From Benincasa hispida (Eukaryota; Streptophyta; Magnoliopsida; Cucurbitales; Cucurbitaceae): a stretch of 64,000 nt of DNA. Below are positions 34,886 through 45,909 of the stretch, piece after piece. A program made the position numbers and the translations under genes. Within the stretch, counting starts at the first letter, position 1, and each line of letters starts with the position of its first letter. The notes beneath the pieces were generated by a model that saw nothing but the letters and a program-made list of their open reading frames with translations, was not told the origin of the DNA and made no database searches. Location of the stretch: assembly GCF_009727055.1 (NCBI RefSeq), contig NC_052354.1, positions 38,690,800 to 38,754,799 on the forward strand, written 5' to 3'.

Positions 34886-36240
34886 CATGATATATTAGAT
34901 TCTTGCATAAATCTATAACACTCTGACTATCACAAATTATAACATATTCACCTTGCTTCAAACCTAACTCTTGAAGGAACCTTTTAAGCCATAATATCTC
35001 CCAGCTTGCTTTTGCTCCTATAATATACTCTGCCTCAATTGTGGACAATGCTATGCATTTTTATAGCTTGGATTACGATGAGATGGGTCCCCCTAAAAAT
35101 GTAAACATATAACCTGAGGTAGACTTTCTGTTATCAAGATCATCTTTCATGTCTGCATCAGAATAGCCTTCAAGCATAGGTTTGCCACCCCCATAACATA
35201 AACTCAATTTAGAGGTGCTTCACATATCTAAAGATCCACCTTACTACTTCCCAATGAGTCTTACCTGGATTGGATAGAAAACAACTCACTAGACTGATTG
35301 CATGTGTAATATTAGGTCTAGTACTCATTATAGCATACATAAAAAAACTAACAGTAGAAGAGTAAGGAATGGATGGCATAACTTCTTTCTCTTTCTATGT
35401 TGTAATGCAAACTCTCTTACTTAGCTTAAAGTGAGTTGCTAGCTGTGTACTTACAAGCTTAACATGCTTCAAATTGAACCTTTCCAGTGCCCGTTCAATA
35501 TACTTCTTATGGGATAACCATAATTTCCCAACTTTCGTACTACGAGCAATCTCCATACTTCAGTTTTTTTTTTTAAGGACCCAAATCTTTCATGTCAAAT
35601 GACATGGACAAGTCTTTCTTCAAATTTCGAATCATATTTTCATCTTGTCCAACTATGAACATATACTCTACATATAAAAGAAGAATTATGAAGTTGCTTG
35701 TAGGGAACTTTCTAAAATACATAGAAGAATTAATTGTAGTACGTTTATAATCATTGTTTATCATAAACGAATCAAATTTCTTGTATCACTGCCTTGGTTC
35801 CTCCCATAAAGACTCTTCTTCAACTTGAAAACAAGTTTATCTTTTCCTTTTTCTTCAAATCCTCCAGGTTTCTCCATGTACATCTCTTCATGCAAGTTAC
35901 CATGTAAAAAAGCAAGTTCTACATCAAGTTGCTCTATCTCAAGATCAAGACTTGTTGCTAATCCCAACACTGTTTTGATAGATTTAATTTTGACCACTGG
36001 AGAGAAGATCTCATCAAAGTCAATGTCCTTTTTCTGGTTGCATCCATTAACCATTAATCTAGCCTTATACCTTACTATCTTCTCACCATCCTTCTTGTAC
36101 TTGAAAACCCATATGTTTTCCAATACTTTCATGCCCTTTGGAGGCTTCACTAGCTTATAGGTTCCATTCTTTTCCATGGAATTTATCTCCTCCTTCATTG
36201 TGTCGAGCCACTGATTTTTTCATCATGAGACAAAACCTCT
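34886..36240 (-). pseudogene. Copia D reverse transcriptase and RNase H
   Basis: Minus-strand frames: 36198-35761 with GTYKLVKPPKGMKVLENIW, YKARLMVNGCNQKKDIDFDE, LDVELAFLHGNLHEEMYM, LVFKLKKSLYG (reverse transcriptase); 35764-35573 with FIILLLYVEYMFIVG; and 35048-34866 with STIEAEYIIGAKASWEILWL and CDSQSVIDLCKN (RNase H). The catalytic YVDD box reads YVEY, so the polymerase is dead even without the stops between frames. Confidence 0.8.
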
Positions 36241-38060
36241 TGGTAGTTCTTTGGCTCCCCATCTTCACTAACTAGAATGAACTCTAAGCTTGAATACCTT
36301 TTTGAAGGTACACACTCGAGTGGACTTTAAAACTTGAGTATCCTTCATTTGGGGAATAGATTGCTTCCCTTCCTTAAGACCTTCATGAATCACTTCCTCG
36401 TATGCATCTTCCTTATGAATTTCTTCATCAGATGAAGACTCATCAAGGTCATAATCATCAACATCATTACTATCAGGTTGTATCTCACCAACAAGATGAT
36501 ATACATCATTTATCGGCTGAACAATAAAAGGAGTAGAAGTAGAATTATTAGTAGTATTAAAACACAACTCTAAAGTAGAAGTGTATCTTGTACTAAGAAG
36601 ATCTACACCTTTCTCGTGCTCAAAGAATACTACATCTCTGCTGCTCACTACCTTTTCCTTTTCTAGATCATAGACTTATAACCATACTTTTCATCCCCAT
36701 ACCCAACAAAAACAAATGGATTGGTCTTCAAATCAAGCTTTGATCTATGTTCCTTAGGCATATGCATGTATGCCTTACTGCCAAAGACTCTAAGATGCAA
36801 ATAAGTGGGATCGTGTTCATTTCATGCTCTCTCTAGAATGTATAGACCAATAGGAATTGATGGAGATCGATTAATCAAATACATGATACATTGTACTGCT
36901 TCACCTAAAAATGTCTTTGGAAGATTAACATTTTAAGCATACTCCTTGCTTTCTCCATAATGGTTATGTTCATCCTCTTAGAAACTCCATTGTGTTGTGG
37001 CATGTCAGGCTCTGTCTTCTCATGTCCAATGTCATGTTTTGAACAATAATACTTGAACTCATTCAAAGTATGCTCTCTACCATTGTCAGATCGAAGATGC
37101 TTCAATTTTCTTTTGGTTTCCCTTTCTACCATGACATGAAACTTCCTAAAAATCTCGAACACTAGCTTTTTGTCTTCAATATATACACCTGAGTTCTTTA
37201 AGTAGTATCATCGATAAAAGTGACAAAATATTTATTCCAACCAATTTTCTTTCGGTTTCCCTTTCTACCTTTCTCATGCTCAAAGAATACTATCAGAATG
37301 TATTACCTCCAATTTTCTTTGCCTTCTGGTGAACTTTCCAGAAAAGAAAATTCTATGTTGCTTCACCTGTCAAACAATGAACACATGGGTCAAGAGAAAA
37401 TGTTTTATTAATAGGGATAAGAGATTTACCTGCCAACAATTTTATCCTCTTATCAATCATATTCCTTAGTTTTTGATGTAACAAATTTGGAGAATTCATT
37501 TCTTCTACTGCATTCAACTCAGAAGAATATATGCTCAAGTTTGTTTTATATAAAGAGCAACACAACTCACCTTGAGCAACTATTATTAAACTCTTAGTCA
37601 ATCTCCACTTACCATCACAAAAGGTATATCAAAATACTTCTTGATCAAGGACATTTGTAGACAACAAGTTAAGGCGTAAATCAGGAATATGACCCATATT
37701 CTTTAATGTAAGCATGCACCCAACACTTGTCTTCACATGAATATCACCTAACCCAATTATGCTTAGTAAGCTTTTGTTTCCCATCTTCACACTATCAAAG
37801 TCACAAGATTGATAGTTCATGAAATACTCTCTTTCGAGAACACAATGGTATATGAAAGACCTGAATCTATCACCACTCTGTGTTTGAACACTCTACATGA
37901 TGACATTCACTAATTGCAAAAATCAAGGTGACAACATTATCACTCTGAGAAATAATTACTGCAATATTTTTATCATCTTCCTCTTTTTGTGAGTCTTGCT
38001 TGTTACTTTGTTCTTTCTTCCAGTGATAGCAAAACTTTTTATATGGTTGGGCTTGTTACA
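36241..38060 (-). pseudogene. Copia D gag end, protease and integrase
   Basis: Reading leftward: second half of the gag zinc knuckle (CNKPNHIKKFCYHWKKEQ) at 38060-37980, then protease with VIDSGLSYTIV (active-site DSGA changed to DSGL), then 37820-37629. GAG-pre-integrase follows with LAGKSLIPINKTFSLDPC, and the integrase core with KHLRSDNGREHTLNEFKYYC and MPQHNGVSKRMN, where Lys replaces the catalytic Glu. 36648-36268 is the acidic linker (SSDEEIHKED). A scrambled piece at 37243-37292 repeats two short parts of the same element. Confidence 0.8.
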
Positions 38061-38065
38061 GTAAT

Positions 38066-40147
38066 TGTTGGGATTGGTGTCCTAATTCTCCCAGAGTCTC
38101 GTAGTTTCAAATCAATACACATTGTTATGAATAAAATAAGAGTTATTTTATTTGACATTTACTCATATACAATAACCAGAGCTCCATAGTTATTGTATGT
38201 AAACTTAAGCATGTATATGAGATATACAAGTGGATCATGCCTTAAGTGGTAACCTAAATAGGTCTGTACTATAAGGATTAAGAAGGGAAACCTGATCTTT
38301 GTGACACTATGGATACAACCCTCTTTGTAGAGGTTTGCAAGTGTTGTGAACTACTACAGATGGTAGATCCTGACCATTCATGTGGAGACATGCGAGCGGG
38401 GGTGTTCTATACAAAGAATTTATATAAAACCGGACCATGAGATCATTCATCTCTGTATACAACGTTGTTGATACTAGAGACTTACATCTCACCTAAACAA
38501 CCATAGGTGACATGACCTCAATCCTAAGTGTTTTGGGAACTTCTGCCTTTGAGGGCGGTCCTTTAATTAGTATGGGTGAGAGTGGCTAGATTTCCAATTC
38601 AACATGCCTACCATTTCGAGGATTTATCTTATTTGGGAGCTGGGAACTCAGTTACACAAGATGAAATTCACTTCTTCCCTGAAACAGGGGTAAGTAGATA
38701 GATTGCTCTCTTAAGGGCTGATTCTGGGGCTTCAACATAGTGGCCACAACTTCTCTTTGGAAGAGAGGACTCAATCATAGTAGGACTATGACTTATGTTC
38801 ATTAGAAGAATCAGTGGTACATAATAAGTTAGATGTAGCTATAGGGGCATAACAGTTATTGGCCCAACTATATTTACAAGCGATCTATGAAGGATTATTG
38901 CATTGTGATTAGTTGATATGGACACATAATATATCTATGATAAGGAAAGTTCATCTGTCGATCTTTAGTGAGGTGCCTGACAGTTAATGGATGGTGGATC
39001 TCGTGATTAAAGAGTTTAGTTAGTTATTCACGTACCGTTGGAGCTTCGAGCTACAGGTCCATAAGGTCCCCTTGGAAGCTCAATGGATTCAAGTTGAGAA
39101 TCAGTTCTTGGTGTTGATTTGAAATGTTCAAATTGACAAGAGGTCATTCGATTATATATGATATGATCGGTGTAGTGTATGAGATACATCAAATAGAGGA
39201 TTAATATAAATGAGATTTATATTAAGGACCATGAAATAGAACAGAAACTATGGTTTATATGTTTCATGAGATGAAATATTAAAAGTATAGGTTATAAATA
39301 TAGTATGGTAAGTTAGTTATCATATATATTTATAATAATATTAATTATTGGATAATTATCTCTTTTTCTCTAATAACCAATTGAGTGGGAGGTTATTGGT
39401 GGTTTCATGGTAACCTGTGATAAAAGGAAAAATGTTTTCCTAAATTTAGTAGAATTGAGAAAGTTGCTATTCTTGACAAGTTACTCATGGTTAGCTATCA
39501 AGTGAATGAGACTTAGTAAACGACAGCTGAAGACGAACTAAACGATTATGGAGTGACACTACGTGATAGTTCACTCAATTGGCCTTTAGCTAAACGATCG
39601 CGGAGTTTTTGCTAAACGATGGCATAACATTTGTTAAACGATTGGGCATCGTCTATACGATAGACCTTTGTCATCTCCCACTTTCTCAATCTTTTATAAA
39701 ATTGGTCTCGTCCTCTAACCAAGTCCACATAGAGCCCGCACTTCTGGATTCTCACACCGAGAATACCAAGGTAGCCATTGTGGTGGTGTCGTACTCAACT
39801 CGACATAGTTCGAGGTTTTGGATGTCGTTTGCTGTGTTCGTGATCTTGAAGATTGTTGTGTTCGTGATTGTTATGATCGTGCTATATTCTGATCGTAGTA
39901 TTCGAGCGTTCATGATTGCTGTCTTGTTGTTTGCACGAGTGTTCGAGATCGAGAATGTTTGACGATGAGTCTTCAAAGATATGTTTATTCTTTCCCTTGA
40001 TCTTATGTAAAACATGTTGTAATTTCGTATGTTGCGTGACCAGTTAGTTTTTGTTTTTTGTATTATAATTGTTAATGTTCAAATATGAATGGAATTTGAA
40101 AAGATCATTCCGCTGCTCATGGAAATCCTCATTTCCGATTTCCTTCA
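38066..40147 (+). mobile_element. 5' LTR of copia E (family beta)
   Basis: 2,082 bp, TGTTGGGATTGGTGTCC to CTTCA. It shares a core block with family alpha (CATGTGGAGACATGCGAG at 38379-38396). Its 3' third carries several AAACGAT-type motifs (39540-39650), which recur in the leader. A 117-codon frame at 39609-39962 overlaps the LTR end and has no domain. Confidence 0.9.
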
Positions 40148-40149
40148 AT

Positions 40150-40161
40150 TGGTATCAGAGC
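40150..40161 (+). other. Primer-binding site of copia E
   Basis: TGGTATCAGAGC, two bases after the LTR end, complementary to the 3' end of initiator tRNA-Met as usual for plant copia elements. Confidence 0.9.
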
Positions 40162-40489
40162 TAGGTTGTTCTGATATTCCAAATTTCATTTATGTTTTGA
40201 ACTTCTCTTATAGTCGTGGTGGGTTTTCTGCATTTGCGTTTAAATGTTAAATGTGTTTGTGGATGACATTGATGAATGTTTATGGGTTTAATTGCCTCTG
40301 TTTAAAGATTTCTTTTCAATTACAAAGTGTTAATTTGTAAGGGCCCCTATGTTTTGAGCATAATTAACATGCTATCAAGTCTGTAATTCAAAGTGTTTGA
40401 GTTTGTCGAGTCATTCGTGATGATGTTTCAAAACATGGAGATGCGGTTCTCAGTGAAGAAGAAGACCAAGAGTTGGTCGTGTTGTGTAG

Positions 40490-40910
40490 GTTCAGGTAAA
40501 CGATCGTATAGATTTTTCTATACGATCGTGTAGTATTAATGCTAAACGATGGGGTAAAGTGTCTACTCTATCACGTAGTGTTGGTTCCCCGATCGCATAG
40601 ACACTAGAGGTAAATGATCGAGTGGGAGCATTTGATGCTTGTCGTTTAGAAAAAGGCGTGCGCCAAATGATCGTGTAGTTAGCATGCCTCATCGCATAGT
40701 TACTGCACATAATCACGCAGTATACGATACAAAGACGCTCGCTCAACGATCGTTTAGACGATTGTACTTCACCATATTGTTGTCATTTAGACGATCGTTT
40801 AGAGATTGCGTTATTCATTGCATGCTGCACGATCACATACCTCATGCTTCATCGCATAGTAAAGGTACACGGTCATTGCTAAATGATCGTTTAGCTTTGG
40901 AAGCGTAGGT
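40490..40910. repeat. Cluster of ACGATCGT-type palindromic motifs in copia E leader
   Basis: Variants of AAACGATCGTNTAG (self-complementary core ACGATCGT) occur near 40498, 40520, 40543, 40584, 40614, 40666, 40744, 40790 and 40881, with related GCATAG/CGCATAG phrases between them. The same motif appears in both LTRs (near 39593, 39615, 39640 and 47480-47515). The purpose is unknown. Confidence 0.65.
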
Positions 40911-42850
40911 AAACAATTGAGTAAAGCGTTTATTATTTTGTGTAGATAATCACGGGGAAGTTTGGTGCACATCAATGGAGACGCAGACTTCGACCGGATG
41001 GTTCAAGACTTGGTTCGCTTGTTTAAATTGGAGACTCTTTGTTTTTGTAATAGTTAGCTTTAGTTTTTCAGAATTTGTGGCAATTTATCCCAGTTTATCA
41101 AAATTTGCTTATTATGCATGATATGTATGTGGTTTACATGGCATAATGTATGGCATATAGATTTGAAATCCACCTTAGGTTGTGCAATTATTCATGCATC
41201 ATGTAATAAGTGTTATAATATTGCATGATGAAATTACAAGATAGCATGCGTATGCATCACGAAATATAAGAGTTATATTTATACATGTTGTAAGCATATT
41301 CATGCATCATCTTTATATTATAAGTATTATAGAATAAGGGTGAATGGAGCATGCTGCTTGTTTGTATAAAAGTTAGGTAAAAAGCAGCAACGAATGAACA
41401 ATGCATGGAGCATGACACTTAGGCTATTTGTAAAAGTTATGAATGCCTTGTATGTGTTTGCGTTGCATTGTGAATGGTTTTGGTTGTTTCTTTTATAAGT
41501 GTTATAATAGAAATTAGAACCAAAATCGACAAGAAAGAGTTGCATGCATACGTAGGGTGAATTCATGTCTTAAAAGGGTTTTAAAATTGGATTGAGATAG
41601 ACCTAAGTTCAAAGGTTCTAATGGGATTAGCAACCTACTTTAATCTTTTTAAATCGGTTTAATAGGATTAAATTGATTGGCATAAAATATTAAAATTGTA
41701 TTAAATCTATCTCTAAGGGACCTTTTGTCTAAGGCAGGTTCTATCTAGGCTGGGGTACTTAAGTTGATGGAAATGGAACACTCCTACCTGGGAACCTACC
41801 TGGAAAGGTAAATTAGATAGATGTTCTACAAGCATGTGACAATTGGTCAAAGACTCCGTTAAAGAGTTTAATGGATGATGATCAAAAGTTGTTCAACTAT
41901 TCAAGGTAAATGTTACTCTTGGGTAAACATAAAATGTCACTTAGTTAAAATTCTTAGTCATGTTTTTTCTAAGTAAACTAAACCCTAGGTTATAAAATAC
42001 TCAGTGAGTGGAAGAGATGTATCTGATATGTCAATGATTTCACTCACCTTTCTCCCTGAATGTTCACGCTGTCAGATTCATGCTTGGCCTCGTGGTGCCC
42101 TGGGAGCATCCCCCTTCGAATGGTGTTTACATGAGTCAATATCAAGGTGGACGGAGAGAGTGTTTATAGTAAGTGGATGAAGGGAGTGTATCAACACATC
42201 CTACGGTCTCTGTTATTGGTTCACACCGTGAGATCATTCTGTACTCCCTCGTGGTGCCCTGGGAGCGTCCCCCTACGGATTGGTTTTGTGCAGTTGGTCA
42301 AGATCAAGGTGAACTCCAAAAATGGATAGGGCCATTTTAGTTTTTTCCCTAATCGGATTTTTCCCCTTCGTATTGGCTGCTTGAGGCGGAACTCTAGAGC
42401 CTAAAAGGGCGGTCACACTTACAGGAAATTGTTAAATAGGTTAATTATTTCTTGACCAAATCAATGATGACTAGTCATTATAGGAGCAAGAGTTGTTCTG
42501 GTATTAATGACTGATTGAGAATTTCTCAATTCAGAGGAGAGATAATTGACCTTTCATCGACAACTTTTGTCCTAAACCTTTGAAGCGTCATTGCGAAACT
42601 AGATGTCACATAGGGGTCATGTTAGTTTTGCTAAACCTTATTGGATTTTGTATGTTTTTCAACAGATATTTGCTTAAAACCTAATGTAGGTCAATGTGTT
42701 TTTGTTTTCAGCAACATGTTTGTATTTCCGTGTAATGCCTCTAATTTGACCAATACATACAATGGAAAGAGTCTTGTAAAATGTATTTCGTGGTAAATGA
42801 CCTTGAATTTGTCATGGTTGAGGATTGTCCTGAAGTCCCGACTCTTGATG
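40911..42850 (+). other. Long untranslated leader of copia E with a ~95-bp direct repeat
   Basis: There is no gag-like coding sequence for almost 2 kb after the motif cluster. The only internal structure seen is an imperfect direct repeat, 42060-42152 and 42219-42313, each with CTCGTGGTGCCCTGGGAGC, CCCCC and ATCAAGGTG. A third-party insertion in the leader is possible but no ends were found. Confidence 0.55.
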
Positions 42851-42854
42851 CACT

Positions 42855-45780
42855 GTGAAGTGTTCGAAGTGAATATGAGGTGTGGATGAAGGCTAATTCA
42901 TTGGTCCAACTTCACATTCTGGCTAGCATACTTGATGTTTTGGCCAAAAGGGTTGAGAGCATGGTCATTGCACGCGAGATCATGGACTCGTTGCAAGATT
43001 TGTTTGAATGTCGGTTCTTACTTTTCGAATACAATGGGATGGATGATAAAACCAGTAGTGTTAGTTTCCAAGTTAAACTCTAGGAAGAGGAAGCAAGTGT
43101 TGCTGACTCTGTAAAATTCATAGAAGAGAAGTGTTCTCTAACATGAAACATGGAGATTATTTAGGTTCTAATACTAATCTCACTACTCTCGAAAAGAGAA
43201 GGATGTCTAAAGACAGTAAATCTGATTTATTGGTCTTGGAGACATGTTTGGTAGAGAATGATGATTCTACTTGGATCCTTGATTCGGGTGCTACTAATCA
43301 CGTCAGTTCCTCTTACCAAGAATTCAGTTCCTAGAAAACGTTGCCACAGGGGGAGTTGACTCTAGGAGTCGGTACTGGTGAGGTTGTTTCAGCTATTACT
43401 GTAGGCAGGCTGAAGTTATTTTTGGACAAGAAATTTTATCTATTACTTGATAATGTTTTCATAGTTCCTCATATTAAGAGGAACTTAATCTCGGTTTCTT
43501 GTCTTATTGAAAAAGGTTATACAGTCTCATTTTCATAGAATAAAGTGTTTATTTTCATGAATGAAATGAAGATTGGTTTTGGTTAAATGGAAAGTAACTT
43601 AGATGTACTAAGGCTATTAGTCATAAAAGCCTTGCTTAACACTGAAATATTTAGTACAACGACAATAGCTAAAAGAACAAAGGTTTCTCCTAAGAAAAAT
43701 GCCCTTCTTTGGCATCTAAGGTTAGGTCACATCAACCTCAATAGGATTGAGCAGTTGGTAAAAAGTGGACTTCTAACGAGTTTAGAAGAAAACTCCTTGC
43801 CGGTATGTGAATCATGCCTCAAAGGTAAGATGACCAAACGACCTTTTATTGGAAAAGGTTATAGAGCCAAGGAAGCCTTGGATCTTGTACGTTATGACCT
43901 CTATGGTCGGATGAGTGTTAGAGCTCGAGGTGGACATGAATATTTCATCTATTTTATAGATGATTATTCAAAGAATGGGTATCTCTACCTAATGCAACGT
44001 AAGTTTGAAACCCTTGACCAGTTTAAGGAGTATAAGGCTGAAGTTGAAAACTTGTTAGGTAAGAAGACAAAAATACTACGATCTGATCGTGGTGGAGAGT
44101 ATATGGATCTCTAATTCTACAACTATATGATAGTACATGGAATTACATCCCAACACTTAGCCCCAGGTACACCTCAGCAGAATAGTGCATCAGAAAGGAG
44201 AAACAGAACCTTGTTGGACATGGTTCGGTCTATAATGAGTTATCCTCATCTTCCAGACTCGTTTTGGGGTTTTGTAGTGGAGATTGCTTGCTACATTCTA
44301 AACAACGTTCCCTCGAAAATTGTTTCTGAAACACCTTTTAAGTTGTGGAGAGGCCGTAAAGATAGTTTACACCACTTCAGGATTTGGGGATGTCCGGCCC
44401 ACATGCTTATGACTAACCCGAAGAAGTTGGAACCACGTTCGAAAGTTTGCCTCTTTGTAGGCTACCCCAGGGAAACGAGGGGTGGATACTTCTATGATCC
44501 AAGTGAAAACAAAGTGTTTGTTTCTACAAATGTTATCTTCTTGGAAGAAGACCACATCCAGGATCATAAGCCACGAAGTAAGCTCGTTTTGTGAGATCTC
44601 TAGTGAGACTGAGACTACTAAAGGTTCAATAAAAGTTGTTAAACAGATTGATAGATCAACAATAGTTGTTGATGTCAGTACATCTAGTTAATCAGCTCAA
44701 GAGCTGAGAATGCCTCGACGTAATGGGAGGGTTATGAACCCACCGGATCACTACATGGGTTTGACCGAAGTCTAGAACGTCATTTCTAATGATGGGGTCG
44801 AGGATCCATTGTCTTTTAAGAAAGAAATGAAGGATGTTGACAAGGATGAATAGATTAAAGCCATGAACTAGAAGACGAAGTTTATGTATCTCAATAACAT
44901 CTGGGAGCTTATGGATCCACCTAATGGGGTAAGACCTATTGGGTGTAAGTGGATCTATAAGCGAAAGCGAGGTGTAGATGGAAAGGTGCAAACTTTTAAG
45001 GCTAGATTCGTGGCAAAGGTTATACCCAGGTTGAGGGAGTGGACTATGAGGAAATTTTCTCACCTGTTGTCATGCTCAAGTCTATCAGAGTACTCCTATC
45101 TATAGCCACATTTTCTCATTACGAGATATGAAAAATGGACGTCAAGACTTCCTTTCTTAATAGTAATCTTGAGGAGATCATCTACATGACTCAACAAAAG
45201 GGGTTCGTAGTTCTAGATCAAGAACAAAGAGTTTGCAAGTTTAATAGGTCCATTTATGGCCTGAAACAAGCATCTAGATCATGGAACAATAGATTTGACA
45301 GTGCAGTCAAATCATTTGGCTTTGATCATAACGTTGATGAGCCTTGTGTTTACAAGAAGATCATCAACTACTCAATAGCTTTCCTGGTACTATATGTGGA
45401 TGATATCATATTCATTGGGAATGATGTAGGGTTTCTAACTGACATTAAGAAATGACTAGCTACCCAGTTCCAAATGAAAGATTTGTGTGAGGCACAGTAT
45501 GTTCTAGGGATCCAGATCATTTGGAATCGTAAGAACAAGAGGTTAGCCCTGTCTCAGGCATTGTACATATCGATTAAATGTTGATCAGGTACAGGATACA
45601 GGATTCTAAGAGGGGTTTGTTACCCTTCAAGCATGGAATCGTTTTGTCCAAGGATCAATGTCCTAAGACACCTCATCGATAGTCATAAAGATCACATCGG
45701 AGCACAATGTTGCTGATCCATTTACAAAGGCTCTCATGGCTAAAGTGTTCGAGGGTCACCTGGAGAGTCTGGATCTTTAT
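42855..45780 (+). pseudogene. Copia E gag-pol
   Basis: The gag remnant (42862-43120) has HILASILDVLAKRVESM and AREIMDSLQDLF. Protease has WILDSGATNHV (about 43271, Asp intact) and GEVVSAITVGRL. GAG-pre-integrase has LWHLRLGHINLNRIEQL and CESCLKGKM. The integrase has FIDDYSK, LRSDRGGEYMDL and QQNSASERRNRTLLDM (acidic residues present), then IWGCPAHMLM and VCLFVGYPRETRGGYFYDP. Reverse transcriptase starts at GVRPIGCKWIYKRKRG (44929), shifts frame near 45015, and continues with MDVKTSFLNSN, FNRSIYGLKQAS and LYVDDIIFIG. RNase H is almost wholly deleted: PKTP near 45672 jumps to VADPFTKALMAKVFEGHLE. It cannot encode a full polyprotein. Confidence 0.85.
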
Positions 45781-45898
45781 AACATGTGGCATCTTGTCTA
45801 GGACAAGTGGGAGATGATACTAGGGTATGCCCTAGTTTATTGTATATTGTACATGTATTTATCTTGTATTGTACATTAGTCTCCTGAGGTATTAGAAC

Positions 45899-45909
45899 AA
45901 GTGGGAGAT
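45899..45909 (+). other. Polypurine tract of copia E
   Basis: AAGTGGGAGAT immediately before the LTR start TGTTGGG at 45910. Confidence 0.85.

Noticed and set aside
39609..39962. 117-codon hydrophobic frame at the end of the copia E 5' LTR
   Set aside because: It overlaps the LTR, has a different frame structure in the 3' LTR (47534-47776), and has no known domain.
40490..40910. CRISPR-like array of ACGATCGT repeats
   Set aside because: Irregular spacing, variable repeats, a eukaryotic retrotransposon leader context and no associated genes.
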